A stretch of 64,000 nucleotides of DNA from Saprospira sp. CCB-QB6 (GCF_028464065.1 NZ_CP116808.1:620001-684000), one strand, 5' to 3'; shown: positions 39,360-48,242, counted from the first letter of the stretch. Notes: generated by a model from the letters alone, not told the origin. Made by a program: numbers and translations.

Positions 39360-41225
39360 TTATCGGCCCATATACACCAACAAAATAGAGATATCACTGG
39401 CCGACACCCCACTAATGCGGCTTGCTTGACCAATACTGCCCGGACGAATACGGCTCAGTTTCTCCTGCCCTTCTGCTGATAGGCCCTGGATGTTGTAATA
39501 ATTAAAGTTTTCGGGTAGACGTACCGACTCTAAACGGTTCATTTTCTCTACCTGCTCTTCTTCTTTTTTAATGTAGCCCGCATATTTAGCCTTAATCTCA
39601 CTGTACTCGACAAATTCTGCAGGATATTGGTCCAAGACCGCCTTGAGTTCTGGCAAATGCACCGCCAAATCAGTAGCGTTTACCTTGGGACGAAGCAATA
39701 CCTTCATCAACTTAAGCGGTTGGCGCAAAGGCGCAGACCCTAAGCTATCCAGATAGCCATTGATGGCCTCTGGACGCACACTATAGGTCTCCATAAATTC
39801 ACGGATATCTCGCTCAGCCGCTTCTTTGGCCCGAACTCTCTGCATGCGCTCCTCTACATCCATGCCCAAAGCCTGAGCAATTGGTGTAAGGCGAATATCT
39901 GCATTATCTTGACGGAGCAAGATGCGATATTCGGCCCGAGAAGTAAACATCCGATAGGGTTCATTGGTCCCCTTGTTAATCAAGTCATCAATCAATACCC
40001 CAATGTAGGCATCAGAGCGCTTGAGTACGAAAGGCTCTTCTTCACGGACCTTGCGGATGGCATTGATTCCCGCCATTAGCCCCTGACAAGCGGCCTCCTC
40101 ATATCCTGTGGTCCCGTTAATTTGTCCAGCAAAATAAAGTCCATCTACCAGACGCGTCTCTAAGGTCTGTTTGAGCTGTGTAGGCTGAAAGAAATCGTAC
40201 TCAATGGCATAGCCAGGGCGAAACATCTTCGCCTGCTCAAAACCAGGAATCAGGCGCATGGCCTTAAATTGTACATCTTCGGGCAAGGAGCTAGAGAAAC
40301 CATTGAGGTAAATCTCGGCGGTATTCCAGCCCTCAGGCTCTACAAACAACTGATGTCGATCTCTTTCTGAAAAGCGGTTGATTTTATCCTCAATAGAAGG
40401 GCAATAGCGGGGACCTAGGCCCTGAATTCGACCATTAAACATGGGCGAGCGGCTAAAGCCTTCTTTCAAGCATTCGTGCACTTTCTTATTGGTATAACCA
40501 ATATGACAGGGACGTTGTTCTTTGAGTTCTGGAGTATCTGTATAAGAAAACTTTCCCGCAGGCTGATCTCCTTCTTGAATCTCCAGAGCCGACCAATTGA
40601 TGCTGCGAGCATCGATCCGAGGCGGGGTGCCTGTTTTCATACGGCTAGCTTCAAAGCCAAGCTCTACTAATTGTTCGGTAATGCCTTTAGCGGCTCGTTC
40701 TCCAGCACGGCCACCGCCCATTTGCTTTTCTCCGATATGGATAATGCCATTGAGGAAGGTCCCGTTGGTGAGGATAACCGATTTGGCGGGAATTTCTAGG
40801 CCCAAAGAGGTGCGAATTCCAACGGCCTTTTTGTCTTTGACCACAATTCCCGTGACCATTTCTTGCCAGAAGTCAATATTGGGATGAGCTTCTAGCATCA
40901 GGCGCCATTTTTCGGCAAAGCGCATACGATCGCTTTGGGCGCGGGGGCTCCACATAGCGGGGCCTTTTGAGCGGTTGAGCAGACGGAATTGGATCATGGT
41001 ATGGTCCGTCACAATGCCTGAATAGCCGTTTAGCGCGTCGATTTCTCGAACGATTTGCCCTTTGGCCACCCCGCCCATAGCGGGATTACAAGACATTTTG
41101 GCAATGGTTTCCATATTCATGGTGGCCAACATGACTTTGGCCCCTAGGTTGGCTGCTGCTACGGCAGCTTCGCAGCCCGCATGGCCTGCACCAACAACAA
41201 CGACATCATAAGTATCAAAAATCAT
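39360..41225 (-). CDS. mnmG: tRNA uridine-5-carboxymethylaminomethyl modification enzyme MnmG
   Basis: A 621-residue FAD protein that with MnmE makes cmnm5U34 in tRNA. It has the N-terminal dinucleotide fold VVVVGAGHAGCEAAVAAANLG, a KMSCNPAMGGVAKGQIVREIDAL segment, QMGGGRAGERAAKG, KTGTPPRID, and the C-terminal helical domain with LSRIRPGSIGQASRISGVSASDISILLVY. Full length. First gene of a pair with the CDF exporter. A type A element lies upstream. Confidence 0.96.
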   Translation of the reverse strand: MIFDTYDVVVVGAGHAGCEAAVAAANLGAKVMLATMNMETIAKMSCNPAMGGVAKGQIVREIDALNGYSGIVTDHTMIQFRLLNRSKGPAMWSPRAQSDRMRFAEKWRLMLEAHPNIDFWQEMVTGIVVKDKKAVGIRTSLGLEIPAKSVILTNGTFLNGIIHIGEKQMGGGRAGERAAKGITEQLVELGFEASRMKTGTPPRIDARSINWSALEIQEGDQPAGKFSYTDTPELKEQRPCHIGYTNKKVHECLKEGFSRSPMFNGRIQGLGPRYCPSIEDKINRFSERDRHQLFVEPEGWNTAEIYLNGFSSSLPEDVQFKAMRLIPGFEQAKMFRPGYAIEYDFFQPTQLKQTLETRLVDGLYFAGQINGTTGYEEAACQGLMAGINAIRKVREEEPFVLKRSDAYIGVLIDDLINKGTNEPYRMFTSRAEYRILLRQDNADIRLTPIAQALGMDVEERMQRVRAKEAAERDIREFMETYSVRPEAINGYLDSLGSAPLRQPLKLMKVLLRPKVNATDLAVHLPELKAVLDQYPAEFVEYSEIKAKYAGYIKKEEEQVEKMNRLESVRLPENFNYYNIQGLSAEGQEKLSRIRPGSIGQASRISGVSASDISILLVYMGR

Positions 41226-41273
41226 AAGTTAGTTTCTTCTTTTAGTTTGGGCGGGCTCTTTTTGGGCGCCCTA

Positions 41274-41407
41274 CAGGCGGCGAAGCCGCCGCAGGCCTAG
41301 CTGCCTGTAAGGGTGGCCGAAGGCCAGACCAAGGCGCTTTGCGCCGAAGGGCCGAGCAGAACTGCGAGCCCTGCAAGGGAGCGCCGCAGCAAAGCTGCGG
41401 AGGCCCC
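41274..41407 (-). repeat. GC-rich hairpin element, type A (copy 10)
   Basis: A minus-strand copy beginning GGGGCCT at 41407, hairpin 1 CCGCAGC-ttt-GCTGCGG, hairpin 2 GGCGC-aaa-GCGCC, hairpin 3 GGCC-ttc-GGCC, CTAGGCC near 41293, then GGCGGC-ttc-GCCGCC. It starts 49 nt after the stop of the 41456-42805 gene, in the sense direction, and lies upstream of mnmG. Confidence 0.85.
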
Positions 41408-41455
41408 AAATCAACCACAAAGATACTCAAGAAGTTTGAGTTAGTCGAGAATGCT

Positions 41456-42805
41456 CTATTTCTTTTTGTAGGAGAGCAGGATAACTAGGGCCGAGAAGTA
41501 GAAGGGAAGAGCGGGAATTTTGTAGCGGGCCAGGGCGCCAAAGTTCATTGAGGTGAAGCCGACCGCAAAGGCGAAAATGATGGCAAAAATGAGGCAGAAA
41601 AGCACCGTAGGATCTTTAAAGAGAGCCTTTAGAGTGGTCCATACGCCTACTCGGACGAAAACATAAACCGTAAAAAGAAGGGTAAATAGGGCCTCGGCGG
41701 CAGAGGGAATAACAATCACTTTGCGGGCCTCCCAGGGATAGGGACGAAAGAGGCTCACATTGACTGCGGCAGGAAAAGTTTTGAGCATGCCCATGACGGT
41801 AGGCTCTACTAGACCTAAGCTATAGCCCGTTCCTCCATCTCGCTCGGTACTTACCGACAGCCACCATTGTGTGCGGACTACCTCGACCATCATGTTTTCT
41901 AGGGCAAATTTTTCAGAGATGCTGCCCAATTGCATTAAAGCCAAAGCGCCAAAGGCCGTCCCAAAGACGAGGAGAACTGGCCCCATCAGCATCCGAACCG
42001 TCTTATTTTCAATCTTCTCCTTATATAAAAGTGTAATCCAAACCAAGGAGGCGGGCATCAGTGCCAAAGCGATATAAGCCTTAATCACTGCGGCATAATA
42101 TAGGCCTATAATCAGGGCAAAAATGGGTAAAATATATCCTCGACTTCGTTTATAGGCTAAAAAATAGAGCCCATAAACAAACATCCCCAAGCCTGCTAGC
42201 GAAAGAGGGTCCTTCATCACGCCTGTCCCCCAAAAGCAAAGAGAAGGGACATAAAGTACAGCGATGGCAAAGGGTAAATGTAGTTTGGGGTAGATATCCG
42301 TAAACACCCGATAGAGCATCCAATTGCCGAGGAAGGCCAAAGTGGTTATGCCAAAAGAGGTCCCGATAAAACTCCCAAAGCTAAAAAGGCTAAAAAAGCC
42401 TCCTGTACGGATTACTGCAGCGGCAGAATTTTGCCGAAAGAGCAGATGGTAGGTTAAGGCATCCTTAGCTTCTCCCGAATAATTATCATAGTTCGAGATA
42501 ATCATCTCTAGGCCTGTAATTGGCGATCTAAAAAAGGCATTGAAGATATCGACTACCCCTTGATAATAATAAAAGGTATCGCCATAGCCATAATAGTATT
42601 GATACATTAGGGCAGTCAGAAAAGCCCCAGCTAGACGAAACCATAGGGCGGGCAAAAAGTATCGGCGAACGATAGGGTCCTTGTACCGCCAGTTCCGAAA
42701 TGCCCAGAATATCCCTGTGTAAAAAAGGATAAAAAACGGCAGGAGCAAAAAGTCGATGCTCGTCAGAATGGGGACCAGGGCCAGGCAGGAAGTGGGTAAG
42801 GGCAT
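41456..42805 (-). CDS. Polytopic membrane protein, possible polysaccharide or glycan assembly
   Basis: A 449-residue protein with about 11 hydrophobic segments. A YQYYYGYGDTFYYYQG segment lies in the first third and a FRPYPWEARK segment near residue 360. The pattern resembles O-antigen/exopolysaccharide polymerases or GT-C enzymes in Bacteroidota, but no catalytic signature is certain. It is divergent from a GT4 glycosyltransferase gene with a shared 92-bp interval, which supports a role in surface glycan work. Function inferred from context only. Confidence 0.65.
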   Translation of the reverse strand: MPLPTSCLALVPILTSIDFLLLPFFILFYTGIFWAFRNWRYKDPIVRRYFLPALWFRLAGAFLTALMYQYYYGYGDTFYYYQGVVDIFNAFFRSPITGLEMIISNYDNYSGEAKDALTYHLLFRQNSAAAVIRTGGFFSLFSFGSFIGTSFGITTLAFLGNWMLYRVFTDIYPKLHLPFAIAVLYVPSLCFWGTGVMKDPLSLAGLGMFVYGLYFLAYKRSRGYILPIFALIIGLYYAAVIKAYIALALMPASLVWITLLYKEKIENKTVRMLMGPVLLVFGTAFGALALMQLGSISEKFALENMMVEVVRTQWWLSVSTERDGGTGYSLGLVEPTVMGMLKTFPAAVNVSLFRPYPWEARKVIVIPSAAEALFTLLFTVYVFVRVGVWTTLKALFKDPTVLFCLIFAIIFAFAVGFTSMNFGALARYKIPALPFYFSALVILLSYKKK

Positions 42806-42897
42806 TTGGCTAAAGCCTTAATAAAATTCGAGAAAAGTAATAGAAAGTCTGTACTTTGCGCCCAGTTTTTTGGACAGACAAATTTAAGTAAAAAAGC

Positions 42898-44025
42898 ATG
42901 GCGAAGCAGGCAAATGCAAAAAAAATAGGTTTAGTCGTCAATACGGCTTGGAACATTCTCAACTTCAGGCTTGGCCTCATCAAACAATTGATTGCCGATG
43001 GGCATGAGGTAGTGGCCATTGCCCCTGCAGATGAATATGTCCCCCAAATTGAGGCGACAGGAGCCCGCTTCTTGCCCCTTGGGCAGCTCGATCGTAAGGG
43101 CAGCAACCCCCTTAAAGAGATGCAGCTTTGCCGAGAACTCTATAAAGCATTTAAGCAGGAGCAGCTCGACTTAGTTTTGCTCTATACCATTAAGCCCAAT
43201 ATCTATGGGGCCTTAGCGGCAAAATGGGCAGGCATTCCCAGTATCTGTACGGTTACGGGTTTGGGGTATACCTTCTTGCATGACAATATCGTCAGCAAAT
43301 TGGCCCAAGGATTATATAAGTATGCCTTCAAAAGGGCCAGTTGGGTGGCTTTTCAGAACCGTGATGATCGCCAACTCTTTATTGATCGGAAACTAGTGGC
43401 TCAAGAAAAGAGCTTACTCATCCCGGGTTCGGGCATCAACACCCAAGTTTTTGCCCCAGTAAATGGGCAAGAAAAACCTCAGGCCTTTACCTTTTTGTTT
43501 GTGGGGCGTTTGCTCAAGGACAAGGGGGTCAATGAGCTTTTGCAAGCCGCAGAGCTTTTGCAAGCCGCCCAATCTAAGGCGCAAATTTGGGTTCTTGGGG
43601 GGCTAGACCCCGATAATCCCGCCTGTATTGCTCCAGAAACCTTAGAAGCGGCCCAAGCTTTAGGCAATTTGCAGTATTTTGGCCGCTCCGATAAGGTCAA
43701 AGACTTTATGGCCCAGGCCGATGTCGTGGTTCTTCCTTCCTATCGAGAGGGCTTGCCTAGAGTGATGCTCGAAGCCCTAGCCATGTCTAAAGCGGTAATT
43801 ACCACCGCCGTAGCGGGCTGTAGAGAAACTGTAGAAGAAGGTCTAAATGGTTATCTGATCCCTGCCAAAGATGCTCAAGCCCTAGCAGCTGCTATGCTCA
43901 AAATGAGCCAGTTGCCCGAAGAGCAACTAAAAAAGATGGGAGAGGCAGGTCGTCAAATGGCCCTTAATCGTTTTGATGAACAGATCATTATACAGCATTA
44001 TAAAAGGCTTATTAAAGAGCTATAA
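42898..44025 (+). CDS. Family 4 glycosyltransferase
   Basis: A 375-residue GT-B glycosyltransferase. The N-terminal domain has WNILNFRLGLIKQLIADGHEVVAIAP and ICTVTGLGYTFL. The C-terminal domain has FLFVGRLLKDKGVNELLQA and PSYREGLPRVMLEALAMSKAVITTAVAG, with the EX7E-type donor site. It resembles WbpH/PglA-like enzymes adding a sugar to a lipid-linked glycan. Substrate unknown. It is divergent from the membrane protein gene above. Confidence 0.88.
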   Translation: MAKQANAKKIGLVVNTAWNILNFRLGLIKQLIADGHEVVAIAPADEYVPQIEATGARFLPLGQLDRKGSNPLKEMQLCRELYKAFKQEQLDLVLLYTIKPNIYGALAAKWAGIPSICTVTGLGYTFLHDNIVSKLAQGLYKYAFKRASWVAFQNRDDRQLFIDRKLVAQEKSLLIPGSGINTQVFAPVNGQEKPQAFTFLFVGRLLKDKGVNELLQAAELLQAAQSKAQIWVLGGLDPDNPACIAPETLEAAQALGNLQYFGRSDKVKDFMAQADVVVLPSYREGLPRVMLEALAMSKAVITTAVAGCRETVEEGLNGYLIPAKDAQALAAAMLKMSQLPEEQLKKMGEAGRQMALNRFDEQIIIQHYKRLIKEL

Positions 44026-44070
44026 GGACAAAAAAAGGCAGAAAGCAAGCTAGAGGACAAAAAATAATAG

Positions 44071-44078
44071 TAGCTTTG
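44071..44078 (+). promoter_or_regulatory. Putative -7 box for mlaE
   Basis: TAGCTTTG fits TAnnTTTG and lies 20 nt before the mlaE ATG. No good -33 box was found. Confidence 0.35.
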
Positions 44079-44097
44079 CCAAAAATTATTACGCATT

Positions 44098-44829
44098 ATG
44101 TTTTACCATCTCGGTCGGTATTTCATACTCATGAAGAGTATGTTTGCCAAACCCGAGCGGTTTTCTATGTACTGGAAAGCGACCGCTCGGCAGATGAATG
44201 ATATTGGTGTAGGCTCTCTCATTATTGTGGGCCTCGTCTCTGTTTTTATTGGAGCGGTTACCGCCGTTCAGTTCGCCTATCAATTGCAGGCTTCCTCGAT
44301 CCCGCCCTACTACGTTGGCTATATCGTTCGCGATATCATGATTATCGAGCTAGCCCCCACTTTCTCTTGTTTGGCCTTGGCCGGAAAAGTGGGCTCTAAC
44401 ATTGCGGCAGAAATTGGCGGGATGCGCCAAAAGGAGCAAATTGATGCCCTAGAAGTGATGGGGGTAGATACAGCAGCCTATTTGGTGGCGCCCAAGATCA
44501 TTGCCGCCGTCGTTGTGATTCCCATGCTCGTCATTTTGTCTGCCTTTATGGGAATGGCTGGCGGCTATTTGGCCTGTGTGATCGGGCAGCTCGTCACGGT
44601 CTCTGAATTTATGCAGGGCTTGCGTTCCTTCTTCATTCCCTACAACGTTTTCATGATGGAAGTCAAGGCCTTTGTCTTCGCCTTCCTACTCACGTCTATC
44701 TCTTGCTACCAAGGCTATTTCGTTAAAGGCGGTAGCATCGAGTTGGGAAAAGCCAGTACTTCGGCCGTAGTGATTAGTAATATCATGATCCTTTTGGCCG
44801 ACTATGTGATTGCCCTCTTGATGACCTAA
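44098..44829 (+). CDS. mlaE: MlaE-family ABC transporter permease
   Basis: A 243-residue MlaE permease with about five transmembrane segments, part of the phospholipid transport system between inner and outer membrane. It has VFIGAVTAVQFAYQL, the long APTFSCLALAGKVGSNIAAEIGGMR loop (coupling region with the conserved GR-like KVGS.IAAE.G.M) and LEVMGVDTAAYLVAPK. The ATP-binding partner lies downstream, separated by a hairpin element. No MCE (MlaD) gene is in this window. Confidence 0.92.
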   Translation: MFYHLGRYFILMKSMFAKPERFSMYWKATARQMNDIGVGSLIIVGLVSVFIGAVTAVQFAYQLQASSIPPYYVGYIVRDIMIIELAPTFSCLALAGKVGSNIAAEIGGMRQKEQIDALEVMGVDTAAYLVAPKIIAAVVVIPMLVILSAFMGMAGGYLACVIGQLVTVSEFMQGLRSFFIPYNVFMMEVKAFVFAFLLTSISCYQGYFVKGGSIELGKASTSAVVISNIMILLADYVIALLMT

Positions 44830-44860
44830 TGGCTTTTGCTCCTTCTTTTTTTATTTTTTT

Positions 44861-44974
44861 GGGGCCTCCGCAGCTTTGCTGCGGCGCTACCTTTCAGGGC
44901 TCGCAGTTCTGCTCGGCCCTTCGGCGCAAAGCGCCTTGGTCTGGCCTTCGGCCACCCTTACAGATCGCTAGGCC
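44861..44974 (+). repeat. GC-rich hairpin element, type A, between mlaE and mlaF
   Basis: GGGGCCT to ATCGCTAGGCC. Hairpin 1 is CCGCAGC-ttt-GCTGCGG, hairpin 2 GGCGC-aaa-GCGCC and hairpin 3 GGCC-ttc-GGCC. It begins 32 nt after the mlaE stop and precedes mlaF by 78 nt, so it lies inside what should be one transport operon. Confidence 0.85.
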
Positions 44975-45052
44975 GCTCCACCATTTCTCTTGCGCTCGGC
45001 CTTCGGCTTCGGCCCCTTAGATTTTCATCTTTACCATTAGTCCAATTCCGCT

Positions 45053-45820
45053 ATGATTCGCGTAGAAAATATTAAGAAACAGTTTGGTGAACAAGAGGTC
45101 CTTAAAGGCATTAGTACCGTCTTTGAGGAAGGAAAAACCAACCTCATTATTGGTAAGAGTGGAGCGGGTAAAACCGTTATGCTCAAAATTTTGGTGGGTC
45201 TGCTACAACCTACTTCTGGCCATATCTGGTATGGCAATACCAATTTCACTCAGCTCAGCAATAAACAACGTAAAGCAATCCGCACCGAAATGGGGATGCT
45301 TTTTCAGGGCTCGGCCCTTTTTGACTCTATGACTGTAGAGCAAAATGTACGCTTCCCCCTCGATATGTTTACCAAATTGACGGCTAAAGAAAAGCGCATC
45401 CGCGTAGATGAGACCTTAGAAAGAGTAGAGCTAGGCGGCGCCAATAATAAATACCCCTCAGAGATTAGTGGAGGGATGCAAAAACGGGTTGGTATTGCCC
45501 GAGCTATCATCCTCAAGCCCAAGTTCCTCTTTTGCGATGAGCCCAACTCTGGACTAGACCCTACTACCTCTATGCGCATTGATGAACTCATTCATCAAAT
45601 TACCGTAGAAAATCAGATGACCACCGTCATCAACACTCACGATATGAACTCGGTTATGGAGATTGGCGATAAGATCAACCTCCTTTACTTTGGCGAGTTG
45701 GCCTGGGTCGGCAATTGCGGAGAAGTTATGGGTAGCGATAATGAACTACTACAAGACTTTATCTTTGCTTCTCCCTTCTTACAACGCCTTAGAGATTCGG
45801 CCCTAAAGAATGGTCATTAA
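45053..45820 (+). CDS. mlaF: MlaF-family ABC transporter ATP-binding protein
   Basis: A 255-residue ATPase that powers the MlaE permease. Walker A is GKSGAGKT (34-41), the Q-loop is near FQGSALFD, the signature is SGGMQKR (139-145) and Walker B is FLFCDEP (E163), followed by the H-loop in INTHDMNSV. Full length. The paired mlaE is upstream. A terminator with a duplicated twin further downstream follows. Confidence 0.93.
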   Translation: MIRVENIKKQFGEQEVLKGISTVFEEGKTNLIIGKSGAGKTVMLKILVGLLQPTSGHIWYGNTNFTQLSNKQRKAIRTEMGMLFQGSALFDSMTVEQNVRFPLDMFTKLTAKEKRIRVDETLERVELGGANNKYPSEISGGMQKRVGIARAIILKPKFLFCDEPNSGLDPTTSMRIDELIHQITVENQMTTVINTHDMNSVMEIGDKINLLYFGELAWVGNCGEVMGSDNELLQDFIFASPFLQRLRDSALKNGH

Positions 45821-45842
45821 ACCTTATACTATATATTATAGT

Positions 45843-45885
45843 AAATGCTGCCCTTTATGGATAAGGGGCAGCATTTTTTGTTTTT
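45843..45885 (+). terminator. mlaF terminator (first of two similar copies)
   Basis: ATGCTGCCCTTTATGGATAAGGGGCAGCATTTTTTG forms a hairpin with a T-run, about 25 nt after the mlaF stop. Nearly the same hairpin recurs at 46507-46553. Confidence 0.75.
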
Positions 45886-45929
45886 TAGAATCTATTTCAA
45901 GTAGAGTCTATACTCTCTTTGCTCTGTAC

Positions 45930-46403
45930 TTATACTCTATTCAACATTAACGATACAACTAATTGTACAAAAGCATCCGCTGCGATATCGTTAAGAACCT
46001 TCGTATCTAAATTAGGTCCAAAAAGACTACTACTCCAGATAGTATAATAATCATGTTTATTTGCTACATTTTCTACGGTTTTGATTGTTTCTCCTCTAGT
46101 TCGTGTTGCACAGAAAATAATGTCGCAATTTCCCAAATCCCCATTTGGAGATGCTAATAACTCTAATGTTTCATCTTCTACCATTCTGCTTTTTGGATCT
46201 CCTTGGCTTTCAAAGCCAATTTTTACACCATTAACAGTTAGGGCCGCTAAAACATCTATCTCCCATTGTATATCCGAAACGCCTTCAGGTAAATGTTTTT
46301 TTGCATTAGGAAACATCTCCAACAGTTTTCGACAAACAGCTTTAATTGTCTCAGATTTACCTTCATTAGATCGTCCATAAACAACAACAATTGTCTTCTT
46401 CAT
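45930..46403 (-). CDS. Small P-loop NTPase-like protein
   Basis: A 157-residue protein with an N-terminal Walker A motif GRSNEGKS preceded by a hydrophobic strand (TIVVVYG). A Walker B-like CDIIFCATRTRGET lies near residue 93. No other domain is recognised. The gene is visibly more AT-rich than its neighbours and is bracketed by two copies of the mlaF terminator hairpin, which suggests insertion. It could be a small kinase or defence-type NTPase; the evidence does not decide. Confidence 0.65.
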   Translation of the reverse strand: MKKTIVVVYGRSNEGKSETIKAVCRKLLEMFPNAKKHLPEGVSDIQWEIDVLAALTVNGVKIGFESQGDPKSRMVEDETLELLASPNGDLGNCDIIFCATRTRGETIKTVENVANKHDYYTIWSSSLFGPNLDTKVLNDIAADAFVQLVVSLMLNRV

Positions 46404-46506
46404 TTACTTTATATTTTTATTTTAGAATAAGCTATAAGATAATAAATTTCATCCTACAGAACTAAATTCACCGCCCTATTACAAAGAAAATCATTGTCTA
46501 GCAATA

Positions 46507-46553
46507 AAAAAATGCTGCCCCTTATAAATAAGGGGCAGCATTTTTTGTTTTTG
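46507..46553. terminator. Second copy of the mlaF-type terminator hairpin
   Basis: ATGCTGCCCCTT, ATAA-type loop and AAGGGGCAGCATTTTTT with T-run are almost the same as at 45843-45885. It lies upstream of the P-loop gene and next to the 41-bp repeat array. Confidence 0.65.
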
Positions 46554-46589
46554 GGGCTGACGGTTGGGCTCATGAAGGACATGCTACTG

Positions 46590-46919
46590 CCGCCACAGAG
46601 CTAATCCGAGATGTCCGTAGACCTCCGTGGCCACCACGGAGCCAATCTGAGATGTCCGTAGACCTCCGTGGCCGCCACGGAGCCAATCCGAGATGTCCGT
46701 AGACCTCCGTGGCCGCCACGGAGCCAATCCGAGATGTCCGTAAACCTCCGTGGCCGCCACGGAGCCAATCCGAGATGTCCGTAAACCTCCGTGGCCGCCA
46801 CGGAGCCAATCCGAGATGTCCGTAAACCTCCGTGGCCGCCACGGAGCCAATCCGAGATGTCCGTAAACCTCCGTGGCCGCCACGGAGCCAATCCGAGATG
46901 TCCGTAGACCTCCGTGGCT
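46590..46919. repeat. 41-bp tandem hairpin repeat, 8 copies
   Basis: Eight consecutive units of exactly 41 bp, marked by ATGTCCGTA at 46611, 46652, 46693, 46734, 46775, 46816, 46857 and 46898. Each unit has the perfect palindrome CTCCGTGGCCGCCACGGAG (8-bp stem, 3-nt loop), followed by CCAATCCGAG. Variation is small (TAGA/TAAA, one or two other bases, more in the edge copies). All three minus-strand frames stay open, because 41 is not a multiple of 3 and the repeat has no stops, so the long frames here are not evidence of genes. The rest of the interval (46404-46506 and 46920-47161) is AT-rich, with no gene seen. Confidence 0.9.
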
Positions 46920-47161
46920 AACACTCCACAGTTTTGTATCTATTTATTGGTCCTTCCATTTTCAAAGGGTAACAAGCTATTAAACAGAAAGATATTGAAA
47001 TAGCAGCTTGGCAATCCTAATTTAAACATGTATATACTATAGCCCTAAAGACAAATATCAAAAAAGTTATAACTTTTTTAGTAAACTTCTTGATGTTTCA
47101 AAACATTAGCCCTACACTTGTAATGTTATAACTATTTTATAAACAATAAAACTTCAGGCAG

Positions 47162-48133
47162 ATGAACGATACACTTTGGTTGTTTCTGCAAAACACCTTT
47201 GATAACAGGACAAAAAAGAATTTCAAGCTGATGTACTTGCTAGCTACGGATCACATTGATCGTTTGCGTAGACGGGCATTGCGGGAGCCTCGGATTGATC
47301 CTTTGTTGCAGTATTTGATTCCCTATTATGATGCTTACATTACACATTATCGGAAGCGGCAATTAGATACGCGTAACTATCGGATCAATACATTAACGAT
47401 AGAGCGGCTTTTGGCGGAGCTATCGGGCAGTTTGATTCGGACTTGGGATGTATTGATACAGGTACAGCATCCGATTACGAGCATTGAATATCAGGCTTTG
47501 CTTCCTCGTGGGCGTGCTCCTTTTCAGACGGGGGCTTATGAGATGCGTATTGATGCGGTATTTGTCTTAGCGGATAGTTTGCAGCGTTTTTCGAGTCTAA
47601 GCAACTTAGAGCAGGATGTTCGTCAGTTTGCCCAGCAGATTCGAGATGCAAGAGGGGCCCAGCAGGGGATTGAAGAGGAGGAAGATGGGAATGGTGGAGA
47701 GTTGGAGCGTCTTCGCATCGAATTAGCAGATGCGATTCACTATGTATTTGCGGGTTTGCTTCAGATTTATAATAAGTCCTTGCACATTGTTGAGGAGCTT
47801 TATGAAATGCAGTACTTACGTTCTACAGGGAATAGCAAAGCTGTCGATGAGGCTCTTAATAGTTTGTCTGTTAATTTGGCGCCCAGCAGTCGAGAGCGTT
47901 TTTTAGAGAATGAATTAGAGATGGACCAGCGTTTGGTCTTGACCAATACGGGGGGAGCGGCTGTAATGGCTTATACCTTGGCCAATGCGGGAGATCAGGC
48001 GCAGACGGTCCACCACCTACAGTTGGATGAGTCGGTTAGTCTTATTGTTCCAGCAGGGCATCATTTACTCATCTTGGAGAATCCCAATGAATTTGTGGCT
48101 GAGGTGATGATAGAGCAATATCCTTCGGCTTAG
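47162..48133 (+). CDS. Protein of unknown function (323 aa)
   Basis: A 323-residue predicted cytoplasmic protein with no recognised family. Residues 1-240 are helical and charged, including a Glu/Gly low-complexity stretch at about 172-182 (IEEEEDGNGGELERL). Residues 245-323 look like a small beta-sandwich with AVMAYTLANAGDQAQTVHHLQLDESVSLIVPAGHHLLILENP. There is no signal peptide. It is followed by its own terminator. The neighbourhood (AT-rich flank, tandem repeats, P-loop gene) looks accessory. Confidence 0.7.
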   Translation: MNDTLWLFLQNTFDNRTKKNFKLMYLLATDHIDRLRRRALREPRIDPLLQYLIPYYDAYITHYRKRQLDTRNYRINTLTIERLLAELSGSLIRTWDVLIQVQHPITSIEYQALLPRGRAPFQTGAYEMRIDAVFVLADSLQRFSSLSNLEQDVRQFAQQIRDARGAQQGIEEEEDGNGGELERLRIELADAIHYVFAGLLQIYNKSLHIVEELYEMQYLRSTGNSKAVDEALNSLSVNLAPSSRERFLENELEMDQRLVLTNTGGAAVMAYTLANAGDQAQTVHHLQLDESVSLIVPAGHHLLILENPNEFVAEVMIEQYPSA

Positions 48134-48167
48134 GACAAGGGCTAATTCGATCTTGATTTTCAGGCAA

Positions 48168-48213
48168 TAAAAAGTCCTCCACGACCATCTCGGTCGCTGG
48201 AGGACTTTTGTTT
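48168..48213 (+). terminator. Terminator of the 47162-48133 gene
   Basis: AAAAGTCCTCC and GGAGGACTTTT enclose a second short stem (CGACC/GGTCG) and are followed by TTTTTATTTT. Confidence 0.75.
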
Positions 48214-48242
48214 TTATTTTCAGGGCCCAAAGGCGGTCTGGA

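Noticed and set aside
46590-46919. Possible CRISPR array
   Set aside because: The units are contiguous and nearly identical, with no unique spacers, and no cas gene is in the window.
46570-46924. Long open frames of 90-107 residues on the minus strand with repeated LGLAPWRPRRFTDISDW-type sequence
   Set aside because: They come from the 41-bp tandem repeat. All three frames are open and give the same peptide out of phase, as expected for a stop-free repeat whose length is not a multiple of three.
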